A stretch of 64,000 nucleotides of DNA from positions 27,578,737-27,642,736 of the forward strand of contig NC_037594.1 in assembly GCF_003073045.1 (NCBI RefSeq), read 5' to 3'. Made by a program: the position numbers and the translations under genes. Positions 45,001 through 57,100 of the stretch are shown here, piece after piece (the first letter of the stretch is position 1; each line of letters begins with the position of its first letter). The stretch is from Pomacea canaliculata. Lineage: Eukaryota; Mollusca; Gastropoda; Architaenioglossa; Ampullariidae. The notes under the pieces are model-generated. The model had not been told where the DNA came from, searched no databases, and worked only from the letters and a program-made list of their open reading frames with translations.

Positions 45001-48000
45001 TTTTCTGCAGAAGGTTGCGTGCTGCTGTCGTTGACAGATGACTGTGGGCTTTTTACTGTGGAGATGGTGTCTAGCGCTAAGGGAAAGGGAGCTGTGCTCG
45101 TTTGACCTCCTGCATCACCCCACGCGACCCCTGAAAAGGTGATGTCAACGAGGGGAGATAAGCTGCTGTCTTCGCTGGTGTCATCCGGAGTCGTCTCCCT
45201 TGTGTTCTGTGTTTGTGTTGATCCTGCAGCGTTCACGACACTGTCATCAGGAGTTGACGCGTTCTCTGGTGTAGTCGGTGAAGTGGATGATGTCTGAACA
45301 CTGGGTTCGTTCGTCGTGGGTTTTCCTGTAGCTCAGAAAATGCGCGGAAAGAAGAGAAAGAGAGAACAACAAATTTTTTTTTTCCTTTGTCATTCTGCCT
45401 GTCTTTCTAATTCTACTTGTCAGATTAATATTTTTTTACCTGCCTGTTTATCTGTACCACATTCTCGTAGGAAGAAGAATAATGTTGAAAATTTGGGTAA
45501 TAATTATCTCTACACCACTCTGTCTCATCACACATGAAGATTAAAAAAAGAAACCAACAATAAAATGTTAGGCACATCACATGATACTGAAGCCAGAGTG
45601 TAGTCCCTCAGAAATTTTCCAGGTTAAGGAGGGCATTTGGCAGACGAACATTTGAGTAAGTTTGAGAAGTTTTCTTTGTTACCATCACTTGCCTGTTACA
45701 TACCTGACAATATATACACAAAACAATCACGAAATTTTCTCGCTCGAGTTCACTTTTTTGTGAAAACACAGAAGTTGACGTACTCACCTGGGTCGAAAGT
45801 TCCAGTGTACACCTGTACTTCACACAGAGTCAGAGCTTCTAATGCACTAACTGGAGCCTTGACCACTCGCACGTACTGGCCGCACAATGGCTGACCACAG
45901 ACCAGCGTCTGGACCGCGGGGAACACGTCATCATGCTGGACACACCTCGTGTAAGCAATGCTAGACGAGCTTCTCCGACCTACCAGGACGTCGATATTTT
46001 TCAGACGAAATGCTGTAGGACATAAAAGAAGTGAATTGACTGAACAGACAAAACGATCTGAAAATGGCATAAAAATTGAGTTAATACACTGGAAGAAAAT
46101 GATGACTCAAACGTCCTATGTTTTGGAACACGTCCGTTAGTCAATCAGTTCATCTAGAGAATCTGAAAAGAAACTCCTCCTCCTCCTCAATAAGTTGTGT
46201 GTGTCCATGTGTCGGCATTATTTACACTGGTCACCAGCTTACCACAACAATCTACTCTGTTGTAGATTCTCAGTTTTGCCACAGGCAAGGCGAGAGCTAG
46301 GTCCACTTGCCACCAGAACTGTGTGTTAGTGGTTTCACTGGTGTGGGAACAAGAGCCGTGAGTGTAGCTGCCGTCGGTGTTGTTGTCAACGGCTAGCGAA
46401 GCAGGACCACTCCGGGCAGTGGAAATCTGTGTTGTGCTCTTGAACACAGCTTCGTTGGTTTCACCTGAAACAAGAAAACAAATCACTGCTCATGAACGTG
46501 GAATTTAACTGCTAAGCTACGTGATGGTTGAATGGAGTCTCTGACTTTAAAATAAACAAAGAATTGCAGGCAATGGCGACAGAAGTCTTAGAAATGGTAA
46601 ATATGATAAAAAAAAATATTCGTGAGAACCGACTGGACAACCGACTGCATTCCAAGAGAAAAAAAAAAGACTTCTTTTATTTTTACCACCACCAAAGTAA
46701 TTGCAATCATCCCCTCCACCAACGCCGCCGCCACCACCACCACCAGCAGCATCTAACAATAAATTCTGAGATACTGCACCCTTTGAGAGCGAGAGGCATC
46801 CAAAAATCTGGACTTCACATATCTCCACAGGAGCCGCCGTTTGGTGGACGAGACGCAGGTACCTGGCGTGTGACACACTTGGCGACTGACAGTTATAAGA
46901 CAAACTGTTGTTCCTGCCGGTCGGCTGGTATGTGACGTAACAGTCCTTGGAGAAGTTGGCCACGTCACAGCACACTGTTCCCACATCCAGCAGTAATGGA
47001 ACTTGCGAAACTGCAAAGTAGAAACATACATTAGACAGATGCTTTGAAGACCAGCCAGACCTTCCAGTCATACCCAGGAGCCGACATAGACATAACATTG
47101 TCACAACGAGCCTGAAGTTGAAGTTCAAAGTCTTTATTTGCCGGATGGCACCAACAGCGAACTGTGTAAACTTACCGCAGATTTATGAGTTACTTTAAAA
47201 AAAAAAAAACCATTGACGAAGAAAGAAGGAAGAGAAAGCGAGAGAAAAAACCGTACTGTCGCTTCATGATATACATTTCTCATAAAAAATGGACACTCAC
47301 TGTTTTCTTTGGCGCCAAGGTAGACGAGGACGTGGTGGAGGAAGTAGTCTGTGCCCATGTCCAAGGTCCACTGATAATTCGTCTGAGCATTGACCTCTAT
47401 GCACGTGTGGTCACAGTCGCCGTCCAGTACGAGAGAAAGGGAATTGTTTATCTCTCCGGGGAATACCAGAAGATCTGAGCATCCTGAGACGATCGCAACG
47501 CGATCCACGTCTGCAAAGGGGAAAAAAGAAATGGAGGAACATTTATTTTCTTCAAGCATTGAATAACCCCGAGAGCTGAGCTGTTGGAACTTTTGGATTC
47601 CAGTTGGAATGAAGAAAACATTTCTAAATTTTTATTAAAATTTGAGGGGGAATAAAGTAACTTTTCAGTTTGCTAGTCTGTGTAGCAGGCTTTTCCCAGT
47701 TTGATTTCTGCCTCTAAGTTCTAACTCTTCCAGCTATGATTTAATATCAATCTACATTTAGCTTGAATAGAGGGACAAGCATTCATACAATGTGTCAGTA
47801 CAGCGAAATAGAATAATACTTGTACTTGGTGTCTCTTCCCTAACTTTACAGTTTGACAGCTCGTATTCGCCAACTGGAACATAAAGCTTGAGATGAAGGG
47901 GGAGACGTAAATTGCCGATGCCATCCGCTTCCCACACACACACAAAAAAAAAACATTATCCAAAAGATCAAAAGCCTGCTCATGAATACCGTTAATGCTT

Positions 48001-49452
48001 CGTTAGGTAAGCAAGTAAGACAGACAAATAGGAGTAAGAGTTTAAATAAAAAACTTAGATACGAGACAATGACATCCCCAGAAATAACAGGCTTAAGAGT
48101 ATTGTCCTCAGAGTTCGAGAAGAATCGATCCCTCGGACGTTCATACAAAGACCTCAGAGGAGAGAGCCACTTCTGTGGCCCTTATGCATAATTAATTTCA
48201 TGGCGAGCAAGACAAATCTTTCGATTGATAAAGAAAGTTTGTTTGAGAGCTTCTCTTTTCTCAGTAACTGCTTTCTTGTAAGTGTTTAATCTCTTGACTA
48301 ATAATATATGATTATTGACTTATGCAATATCTGTAGGTCTTTTCTTAGTGTTTTGGGTAAAGTACTTATCAGGGAGTCAACACCTCGCCTACAGCTCGGG
48401 TGGAAGTCGGGTAGCATGCACATCACACATTCATACATGCATTTCACACATTCCTAAACATTCACACCTTTCTTGCTGTCAAATATACTTATATACTTCC
48501 GTCAATACCCCTTGACACAATACTTCCTCAATACTGTCATGACACAAACAGTGTCAGTGCTTCCTGACACACACCTGACATGTCAGCAAGTATAACGAGA
48601 CATAAGCAAGACACTGCTTGCATGAATGACATTTTTTTCTGTATACCTGCTGCAGTTATTTTTACAATCCAAACAACTTTTAATACACAATGTCCGCAAA
48701 TGACACCTCACAATATTTTATACACCTTCCCACACCACTGCTAGGTAAGGGTGGGGAAGGGAAGGGAGGAAGGAATAAGTGTTTTATGCCGCCAGCAACC
48801 GAGGCTACATCAAGAAGACATACTTTAAATAGAGAAGGCAGTGGAAGAAGGTGTATGACAGTCTACTGGAGGAGTTGCTTTAATAATAATAATAATAATA
48901 AAAAAATAACAACAATAACAACAATAACAATAATAGAAAAACAAAAGTATATTGTCCATTACAACATATGCAACGATTGAACTTTTCTGTTCACAGCAAA
49001 GTATACGGGGTGTGAAAGAGTGCAAGAAAAATGTGAAAGAGAATTATGCACATGCAATACACAACAACAAATCAAACAAAAAGAGACATACCTTATGCTA
49101 CATGCACCTAAAAATTCATATCCCCATGAGGTTTAAAACATCCCCCTTCACAACTTTGAAACAGCCTCACCACGAGGACGGACATAATGATAAACTTTAT
49201 CACAACACTTCAAGATAATTTATTGTGTAATTAATGAATTATGTAGCTGTTATACTCAGCTTTGTAGACATCGTAATGGTTAGGATGTTGTGAAAGTCGT
49301 AGATGGCACTGACAGTGATCAAGCTAGCAGGAAGGCGTGTATCTATGTCCTACCTCTCGGCAGTGAACATCCAGATTACAACCAAGGTGAGAGCAAGAGG
49401 ACTTACAGAAACAAGCTGAGGTGAGTACGAACAGTATCCACAGACGCTTCAT
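42006..49452 (-). CDS. Membrane mucin-lectin: two fucolectin-type domains, Thr/Ser stalk, TM helix (1417 aa)
   Basis: Six exons, all split at phase 1: 49452-49407 (signal peptide MKRLWILFVLTSACF), 47510-47301, 47010-46780, 46464-46243, 46012-45788 and 45325-42006. Residues 16 to about 165 and 165 to about 310 form two F5/8C/fucolectin-like folds. The first has LVLDGDCDHTCIEV, QWTLDMG and CEVQIFG; the second has SLAVDNNTDGSYTHGSCSHT, FWWQVDL, LRIYNRVDCCG and CEVQVY, the fucolectin hallmarks. The 3.3-kb last exon encodes about 1000 residues dominated by Thr, Ser, Val and Pro with VT(E/D)SV-type and poly-Thr repeats, a likely heavily O-glycosylated stalk. Then come CPCGCQRKL, a charged helix, SAPDGRHSAVAVG, a helix at about 1369-1391 and a 26-residue basic tail. 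The likely role is glycan binding or adhesion at an epithelial surface. The exon 3 donor (gtgcag) is weak but in phase. Confidence 0.85.
48879..48935. repeat. Simple repeat (AAT)n / (AACAAT)n
   Basis: 'taataataataataataa' is followed by 'aacaacaataacaacaataa', in the long first intron (47511-49406) of the mucin-lectin gene. That intron holds no other recognisable feature. Confidence 0.9.
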
Positions 49453-51639
49453 GTCGTCCAGGTGTAGCACCCAAGGTCTCCAGGTAACAAGCGGGACCCT
49501 CACATCCCGCTGAGCTCAGCCGATGGATTAAACGGCGCCTGGCGATCGGCATCCACACAGAGGGAGTCCCGCCTGCAGGCACATCCAGAGCCAGTCCAGG
49601 AGAAAAAAAAAAGTGTTATCATCAAGTGTCACAGTGTTTTCCCCAAGTAAATCATTGGATGACACATGAAAGCAAAACAATGCAGCAATCACTAAAGATA
49701 ACAATAAATTGTATACTAAACATGATTGTTTGCATCTCTACCTCGAAGAAATATGAGTCTGCTGTGGCTGCTGTGCAGACTGAATAGTCCGTGTGTGTGG
49801 AACACGATCTATACCTTGAAAGCTTTTCTGAGCGAACTGAAAACATCCAACACAGTGATTCAGTTTACAGATTGACTTTATGAGAAAATGTAGGTATCTG
49901 ACATTTGCCGAGTGGTTCCTAGTCCTAACGAATAATAAACAAAAGACTATTCTGGAGGTTGTGAGGAGATTAGTTTTGTTGTGCCGAAGATAATAATCTG
50001 CTCAATGTGATATTCTGAATACACAGTTAGCGAAACAAAGGCTACTTAAGCGACTACCGTAGTCTAATGATTTTTGTGCTTATCGATGATATTGGGTTAG
50101 AACTAATTTCATGTCAGTGAAGTAGTTGATAAACTGAAGGTGATTTGTTTCACTTGTAAAGAGTGTTGTTTGTGTGATATTTAACAGGCTGGTGGAGAAA
50201 TATTGTGCTGTCATAACATCCGATAGAGGGCTGTACAATGGTATTATGGTATGGATAATAGAAGGCGAACAGCCCTTGCAGCATTCTAAAAAAGGAAGAG
50301 AATATGATATTCACATCAACAGCGTGACGAAATGTTTAACCCTCGACAACAAAAATGTTTATCTGGTCCCTGAAATTGCTAAGAGCTTTGTCAACTAGTT
50401 ACAAACAAACAGACAAACACAAATAAATAAAACTGGTATGTGATTCACGATTTTCAGACTATTATAAAATTTAACAACTGTTTCAAAATTTCATCTGTAT
50501 TCACATCAGTCACTTTCTCACCTTCTAACCTAGTTATCATCTTTACGCATAGTCGATTTCTGTGATAATTATTCAAATTTAAATAAGGACAAAGCTTCTT
50601 GTACTTGATGGGATTTATAAAATAGTTAAAAGATGTTTAACATACTTTGGGCACCAAGACAACGAGGAACAACAATTTTATTTGTCTTTCTCGCCTCATG
50701 GCTGCAAGGGTCCCGCTATTCTGGTCACGTGGTTTGCCCCTTCCGTTTGTTTGATAAACAAAGTTTTATCAGCTCGACAAATGAAAGGGCATTTGGAGAA
50801 TCAGTGTTGACATGCACTCAGGGGATCAATTTGGCTTAATTCGGGGCTCGATTAAGATTAACTGTTGATCGATAGATGAATAAAGATAACTAGATAACGA
50901 TAGAGTAAGGAGTAGATGTTAGATGTACTCTATGTACTTGTACTACTGTCCTTTCTAGTCGCAGTTCCTGTCAGTATTTTCCTACATGTATTGGCTTTTG
51001 CACTCTGTGGCCCTAAAGGTTCAGCTCGAAGTCCATGCAGGTAACATCTCAAAAGGTCGCACAAAAGGTTTCCCAAGCGCCGCCAATCCACAATCATTGT
51101 TGGCTCCCCATTCACCGAGCAGTCAACATCGGATGGGAAATATTGCCTACCTGAGAGGCTCATGAACTGCTAGAAGGCTGAGAGTTCGATAAAATAGGAA
51201 AGTGGGGGGGCAGGGGAAGGGTTAAAGGCTGGAGATCAATAGCCACGAAGAGGATATCGAGTAATGGCCAGTGGCTCCTGTGTTAAAACACTGTGAAAAC
51301 TGTTTTCATCTGTTGATTTTTTACACCATGTGCACACTGTGCATGGTCGATATCTCAATCTAGAAATCACACCCGTGACCCCATGAAGAGTTTGCAACTA
51401 AACTAAAACTGATTGGGTGGCAAGAACTGTCAAAGTACGAACTACTGAGGAATCCACATTCTAAAATAATTAAAATAATAACGAAGAATGAGTAAATCTG
51501 CGTGTACGTTTGTGTGTGTTGAGCTTCCACATGTGAATAAGTTTATATCTTATTTAAACAAATGTTAAAGGAATAGGTCAGTAACAAACTAGGTTAGAAT
51601 GATAGACTGGATCATTTTCTTTGGGTTTCAAAAAAATTG

Positions 51640-52200
51640 CCCATTTACTGAAACAACTCAGGTACAAGTAGAAAGCCGTGTTTTGTTGTCGGGTGATGTT
51701 GTTGACATCGTTCTAAGACCATGCGACAAACTCTCCATGACCATCACACTTCCATTACCCACGATAGACAGCCTGCGCTTTACAGACAACATCGATCTGA
51801 CAACATGGTCAATGGAGAACAATCAGGGCTTACCAACAGCCAGGCAGGGATGGAGACCAACATCAACAAGAGGAAAGACACGGTCAGCGGGAACAGCAAA
51901 GTAGATACCTATGTCAACAGACTACGGCCCAAAAAGGTAAACAGTTTTAAATATTTGGAAGCCACCCTTTCCAAGGATGGCAGTTTCACAGCAGTAACAT
52001 CAGGTTCACTACAATGTACTGGTTAAATGTAGCAGTTTAATGAATGTGAAACCTGGAGATATGAAGAGAAGAATCCAGGCATTGGAGAATCCAGGCATTG
52101 GAGAATCCAGGCTTTGGAGAAGAAGTGTCTGAGGAGGCTGCTCTGGACTCGTAAAGGGAACTGAAAACCAACGACATCGGATGAAGCACCCTTGATTGAC
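51640..52200 (+). mobile_element. LINE fragment, sister of the copy at 4290
   Basis: Pieces in order read MRQTLHDHHTSI, LRFTDNIDL (altered FADDIDL catalytic box), MVNGEQSGLTNSQAGMETNI, KKVNSFKYLEATLSKDGSFT, then KKCLRRLLW. This is the palm-to-C-terminal part of the same non-LTR family as 4290-4745. It is interrupted by stops and by an internal triplication of a 16-bp unit ('aatccaggcattggag') at about 52072-52120. Confidence 0.8.
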
Positions 52201-53529
52201 TCCCTTGCATTCTGTGGTTGTTATTTGTGCTTGTTATTAAAGGATGTGATGCTTGGTGGGACGAGAAATAACCACGCAAGTGTGAAATAAAAAACTGACT
52301 TTATGAGGATTTGATATTTACAAAATCAAGTCCATCGATGTCAAGCTTCTCGCAGGCGATTTCTTTTGAAAAAAAAATCAATATTAACTTCCTTTTTATC
52401 AATTTTTGTTTTGCTCTTTAATTTTGTTTATATGTTTGGTATTCCCAGAATTCATACGCTCAATCGTCGTTAGTGATGGTGTGTTTCCGTTTCATGAGGT
52501 ACACAGATTTATTTTAGATGGAGCTTGTCGAACCATAAATCCTCCAATTGCACGTCCATCTGAAACTATCTTGTTATAGGTCCACACATCAGACCAGTGC
52601 TACTGTTCGTGTTTAGCACCGAATCCTGGTTTAAACCTGCAGGTGATGGCGTTCGAATGCATGATTCATTTGACATTTTTATGGTATTGTTATAGTGTCT
52701 TTGTATCAGGTTTTTGTCTGCTTGGAGTGTTGTTGCCCAAAAAGGAAAAAATAATCATTTATGATTGACTGCTGAAACCTTTGTGTTGGTGACATGTTGC
52801 GTGACCATCTGCTGCCATTGAGCATCGACTTGAAAACTCCAGGGACCAGCAAATGTGTCATCATTTTGTCATCCACTAAGTGTTGTGACCAGACTTTACT
52901 GGGGTTGTACCTCCACCCCACACATACCCCTTCTCTTTCCTGTTCACTTAAAAAAGTGACCTCGTCCCATTGCTTGATGTTTCTGAGTTGCAAGTGAGTT
53001 AAAATTTGTTGTTGTTGTTATGTGGACACATGCCAGCAAGCAGCCAAATGAACAAAGATAAAATAGAGATGGCTTGTCATAGTTCAATATATATTATATA
53101 ATATATAAAATATAAAATATAACAATCAATTAACACTGTTAGGGTTTCACCGTTAAAAATACAATATTTTCTTTCGTAATGTTTTTTTTTCATTCTTTTC
53201 CAAGCAATGTCAAACAAATCATTCACACCATATTTTGACTGACGTCTCATGTATACATTCCGACACGAACAATTTTGATTATACAATGTTGTAAATTCTT
53301 AAATACTAAAATAAAAAAATATTCAAAATGCCTTTTCAAGTAACCGTCGTTGTGCGTTAGTATATGTCTTTGTCGATTGTGTTATGGTTCGTGATTTCTT
53401 GTCCCTCAGTCAGTCACAGTTGCCGGTCATTACAAAGGATTTTTCCTGTCATCAAGTGTAAAAGTCATATAAAAATCATCCAAATGAAATCATCTATTAT
53501 CAAGACGTTCATCATTGTCTGCAAATCAG

Positions 53530-53765
53530 ACATTTTTTGTCCATCATCCAGGCGTGGATATTCTGCCATCCAGAGGTAAGCCTGTCGTCCATCCAGATGT
53601 ATCTTCACCTTTCATCCAGGCGTATTTGTCTATTTTACATCCCTCAGATGTGTTTGTCTCGTTATTCAGTCCTACACTCATATTTTCTGTCATCCACTTG
53701 TGTTTTGTCCTCATCCATTCAGGTTCGCTTCTTTCGTCCGTCTGTCATTCAGAGGTGCACGAGTG
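53530..53765. repeat. Degenerate tandem repeat built on CATCCAG(A/G)(C/T)GT
   Basis: CATCCAGGCGT, CATCCAGAGGT, CATCCAGATGT, CATCCAGGCGT, CATCCCTCAGATGT, CATCCACTTGT and CATTCAGAGGT recur every 21-28 bp with diverged spacers. This looks like an old minisatellite; the open frames across it (53515-53874) are by-products. Confidence 0.7.
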
Positions 53766-54179
53766 CAGTCAAGCAAGTCTTCATCGTAATTCTACTCAGA
53801 CGCATCATTCCTCTGGCATGAACTTCAGCAGCTCGAAACCACGACAGTCACGAAGGATCTTTTCTGGACATTGAAGTGGACATGGAGGAGTCCACCACAG
53901 TAGCTGAATATTTCCACTAATATATCTGTACAATGTTTCTTAGATTAGTGAATATGTGCGATTCTGTTGCAGTTTGCACTTGCAATGACTTATTGTAACT
54001 CATTGTAACAAACCTTTCAGGCAAATTTGGCTACGTGGCCCTGCTCGTATGTTGCCTCCAACACTCAAGTTAAAAAAATTAAGGATGATTTCTGTTGATG
54101 TTGCCACAATATTCCTAGCTGTGTGTTTAACAGATTGACGTGGTCCAGAAACCATCTGAAAAAAAAGGAATTGCTGTTT

Positions 54180-57100
54180 CTACTCAACACATGGGGCTTG
54201 TAGAGAGCTGAATTTATATCTGGTGTCGAAATAGAGACCGGGATATTTTAGGCCTTCATTGGAAAATTTTTCAAATAATTCATCCTTCACTTTCCTTGTG
54301 TAGAGATCCCAGGCTAGATGGCGGCGGTACTGTGTCTGTGCGCCTTCTATTGTTGGGTAAGAAGGTTTGTTGAGGAGCACTTGCTGTTGGCAGCTCTCGT
54401 TCCAGTAGGCTAAGTAGAAACTTTTGGACAGTAGGATAACCTCGGCTCCAAGACTAACCTTCCATCCCAACATAAAAGAAGAATGGATGAGAAAAGAGTA
54501 TGAAACTGTACAAAATCATCTTGTAAACACTTGTACTTCATACACCTCAATTCGAATGGACAGAGGTTTCATGTTCTAGAGATGCTTCATCAATAGTACG
54601 TTGTAGGATAAACTATCTATTGGTACTCTGTAGGATAAATTCTCTGGTAGTGATATACAGTAGGATAAACAGCTTTGAGGTTCGTTGTAGGATAAACTAT
54701 CTCTATCAAAAAGACCGTTACAAATACCAATGATTGTATACTGTAGAGTAACTGCTTTGTGGTATACTATAGAATTTTTAATGTAACACCCAACAATTCC
54801 AGGAACGGCAATGAGCTTCGAATGTCGATCTGAAGAAGCAAACTCAACAAATTCGTGATACATTTAAGCTTGGTGGCTACCATAACTAGCTTCTTTGTAA
54901 CCTCCTTATAGAGCGCCACTGTCCATGGCTGTCTTGTCTCCTGGCTACCAAACCCAGATTTTTTTCCTCTTTATAGGAACATTTGAAATATAAAAACACG
55001 TACCAGGACAAGCCTGCCGGGGCAGGTTTCTTGCTTTTCCTTTATGAAGGATAATTTTATGTTCTCCAGACCCTGTGCACACAGAAATGATGTCTAATGT
55101 ACAACCATACACGTTTTAGTTGCATATCTCCACACAACTGCCTCTCTGACTTGTCTGTAAAATGGTTGAAAGCAAAGTAACCGTTAACAAGTTTCCTAGA
55201 AGCAGATAAACAAGAGGCAGAGCATATTAAAGTAAATGAATGAAGGTAAGTATTGGAAAAGCTGGAAAAGCAAATGGCTAACTCATGATCAACATCCTAA
55301 TTGTGTTATTATAACCAGATATAAAGACAAAATATACAGTTTCCAGCATCTGAAGAATGCTTTGGGATTGAGAAAGGCGAGTTATGAATGTGACTGACGA
55401 AAACATCTCCAGCTGAAAGTGTCTGGATCTCGATGAAGACAGGGTCACTGCTGATGGTGTACAAGCTCCTGGGTTTGGCAGATGGCGGGGAGGACGTCTT
55501 GTTCCATCGAGAGCTCGGCAGAGGCCGAGTTCTTTGCTGCTTCTTTCCCTGGACAGACAAAACGCATCATGAAGCTGGAGGTGGGGTTCAAGACCACACA
55601 ACACCAGCATGTTATCTAATTACAGTTGTGGAGGTCCACTTGTTGGGCTTAATGAAGCTCAACAAACCGGAAATATGTAGATCTCTCTACAGACCTATGA
55701 GAAAACTGATATCGTCAGAATTATTAAAGAGTGAACAATCCATTATGTTTCTACTTTGTAAAAAAAAAATTATTCTTTGGCTGAATTTCCAGCCTCCATT
55801 TATTACTCTAGCATGTACTGACGGAGGATCATTTTGCGCTTCTCTTGGTTGGAGGGAACAGTTTGTTTTCGTTTCTTATCATCTCTTTCGTTGCTTTTTC
55901 TTCTTTATTTACCTTTGTTTCCTTTTTTATTTGCTTCGTGTCTGTATGATTTATTTCCCCTTCCTTCTCATTGGTCGTTTCTTTCTTCCACTTATTCTTT
56001 TGGATCTTTAGGATCTCTGGAAATCAGAAAGACGATTTCTGCAAAGTGGTCATTAAACTTTCAATTAAAAAATCTTAATAAACGAATACAAATCCAAAGC
56101 AGGATGGAACAAAGAAATCTGTGCTAGTGAGTTTTTCTTGAATGTAACTCAAAACTATGGCTTTTACACTGCGGATAATGTACAATCTTTTTCTATCAGT
56201 TGTCAGAGTTCATAGAAGGGTTAAAGTCAGCAAATATATTTCAACTTTCTCAATATACTGCAAATGAGGACAAGTAAAATATAAGAAGCCTTCAAAGTCT
56301 CAGAAACCTGCGTTTCACTCAAACCAATCCCACTCTAAAATATTTAAATGATTTGTTGTATCATTGTAGCTCTCATATTTCTAGTTTATTTTATTGTTAT
56401 GTTGATGGTCTCCATTCTTCCCTTGCTCCAGAATGTGTGATGACAGCAAACACATTGTGAATGTTTCATGCAATATTGTGTGCAGGTTGTCCGCAGGAAT
56501 GACCGAACACTTTCATATTCTCATTGTATATGTGTTGTAATAATAATAACACCTTCCCCACACACGGAGGCGAGCTGGATGCGCTTGACAAGAGAGCAGG
56601 GGCAGTGGGGTCAGGTCGTGTGACGTAGTCGTCACAGTCGAGTACAAACAGATCGGGTGGAGGGGGACTTGTTGTTTTACACCGAGCCAGCAATTAAAGC
56701 TATATCACAAGCCAGCCTTGTAGACAGAGATAGACTGGGACAAGACAATGGCAAAGCATGGCAACCCTGACTTCCATGTGAACCCAAGCTGTCAACCAGT
56801 GGAGACCATGCAGAAGTGATGTGGCATGGTCGGCCTTCCACATCAAAGACAATGCGGGCAGCACTGTTCTGAGCTCAGTACCATTTATATTACATTAGAC
56901 TTGTTAGTTTTACATTTTGATTTATACTGGATAATTCCCTAGGTATCTTTTGGACATCTCAACTTTATTTTTATCTGTATCTGTGCTATTTCGTGTGAAA
57001 ATGAAAGACATTACTGTCTTGTGTTGTATGTGTCATACCACACTTGTCATTTTCTCCTTTTTTGCCTAGTTTTGTAAAAATGAGCAGATATACTACTTTA

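Larger units (their letters stand above)
49453..54179. other. Intergenic between mucin-lectin and CNBD2-like genes
   Basis: Contains the unseen promoter of the mucin-lectin gene (no clear TATA box), a LINE remnant (51640-52200) and a degenerate CATCCAG repeat (53530-53765). The 74-codon frame at 50174 and the 77-codon minus-strand frame at 50930-51163 show no recognisable domain. Confidence 0.5.

Noticed and set aside
44650-45105. 151-codon plus-strand frame rich in Val/Ser
   Set aside because: Antisense shadow of the Thr/Ser-rich mucin exon; poly-Val comes from complementing the poly-Thr codons.
50174-50398. 74-codon plus-strand frame
   Set aside because: No recognisable domain, no signal peptide, no splice partner; length is compatible with chance in AT-rich DNA.
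53515-53874. 119-codon plus-strand frame full of HP and SS
   Set aside because: Created by the degenerate CATCCAG repeat; open in two frames at once, as expected of repeats.
54590-54770. Recurring TAGGATAAACT motif
   Set aside because: Spacing is irregular and copies are too diverged to call a tandem repeat with confidence.
56466-56693. Minus-strand frame with Pro/Ser runs (PPPPDLFVLDCDDY) in the CNBD2-like intron
   Set aside because: Considered as a missing CNBD2 exon, but no acceptor gives the needed phase and the sequence does not resemble the cyclic-nucleotide fold.
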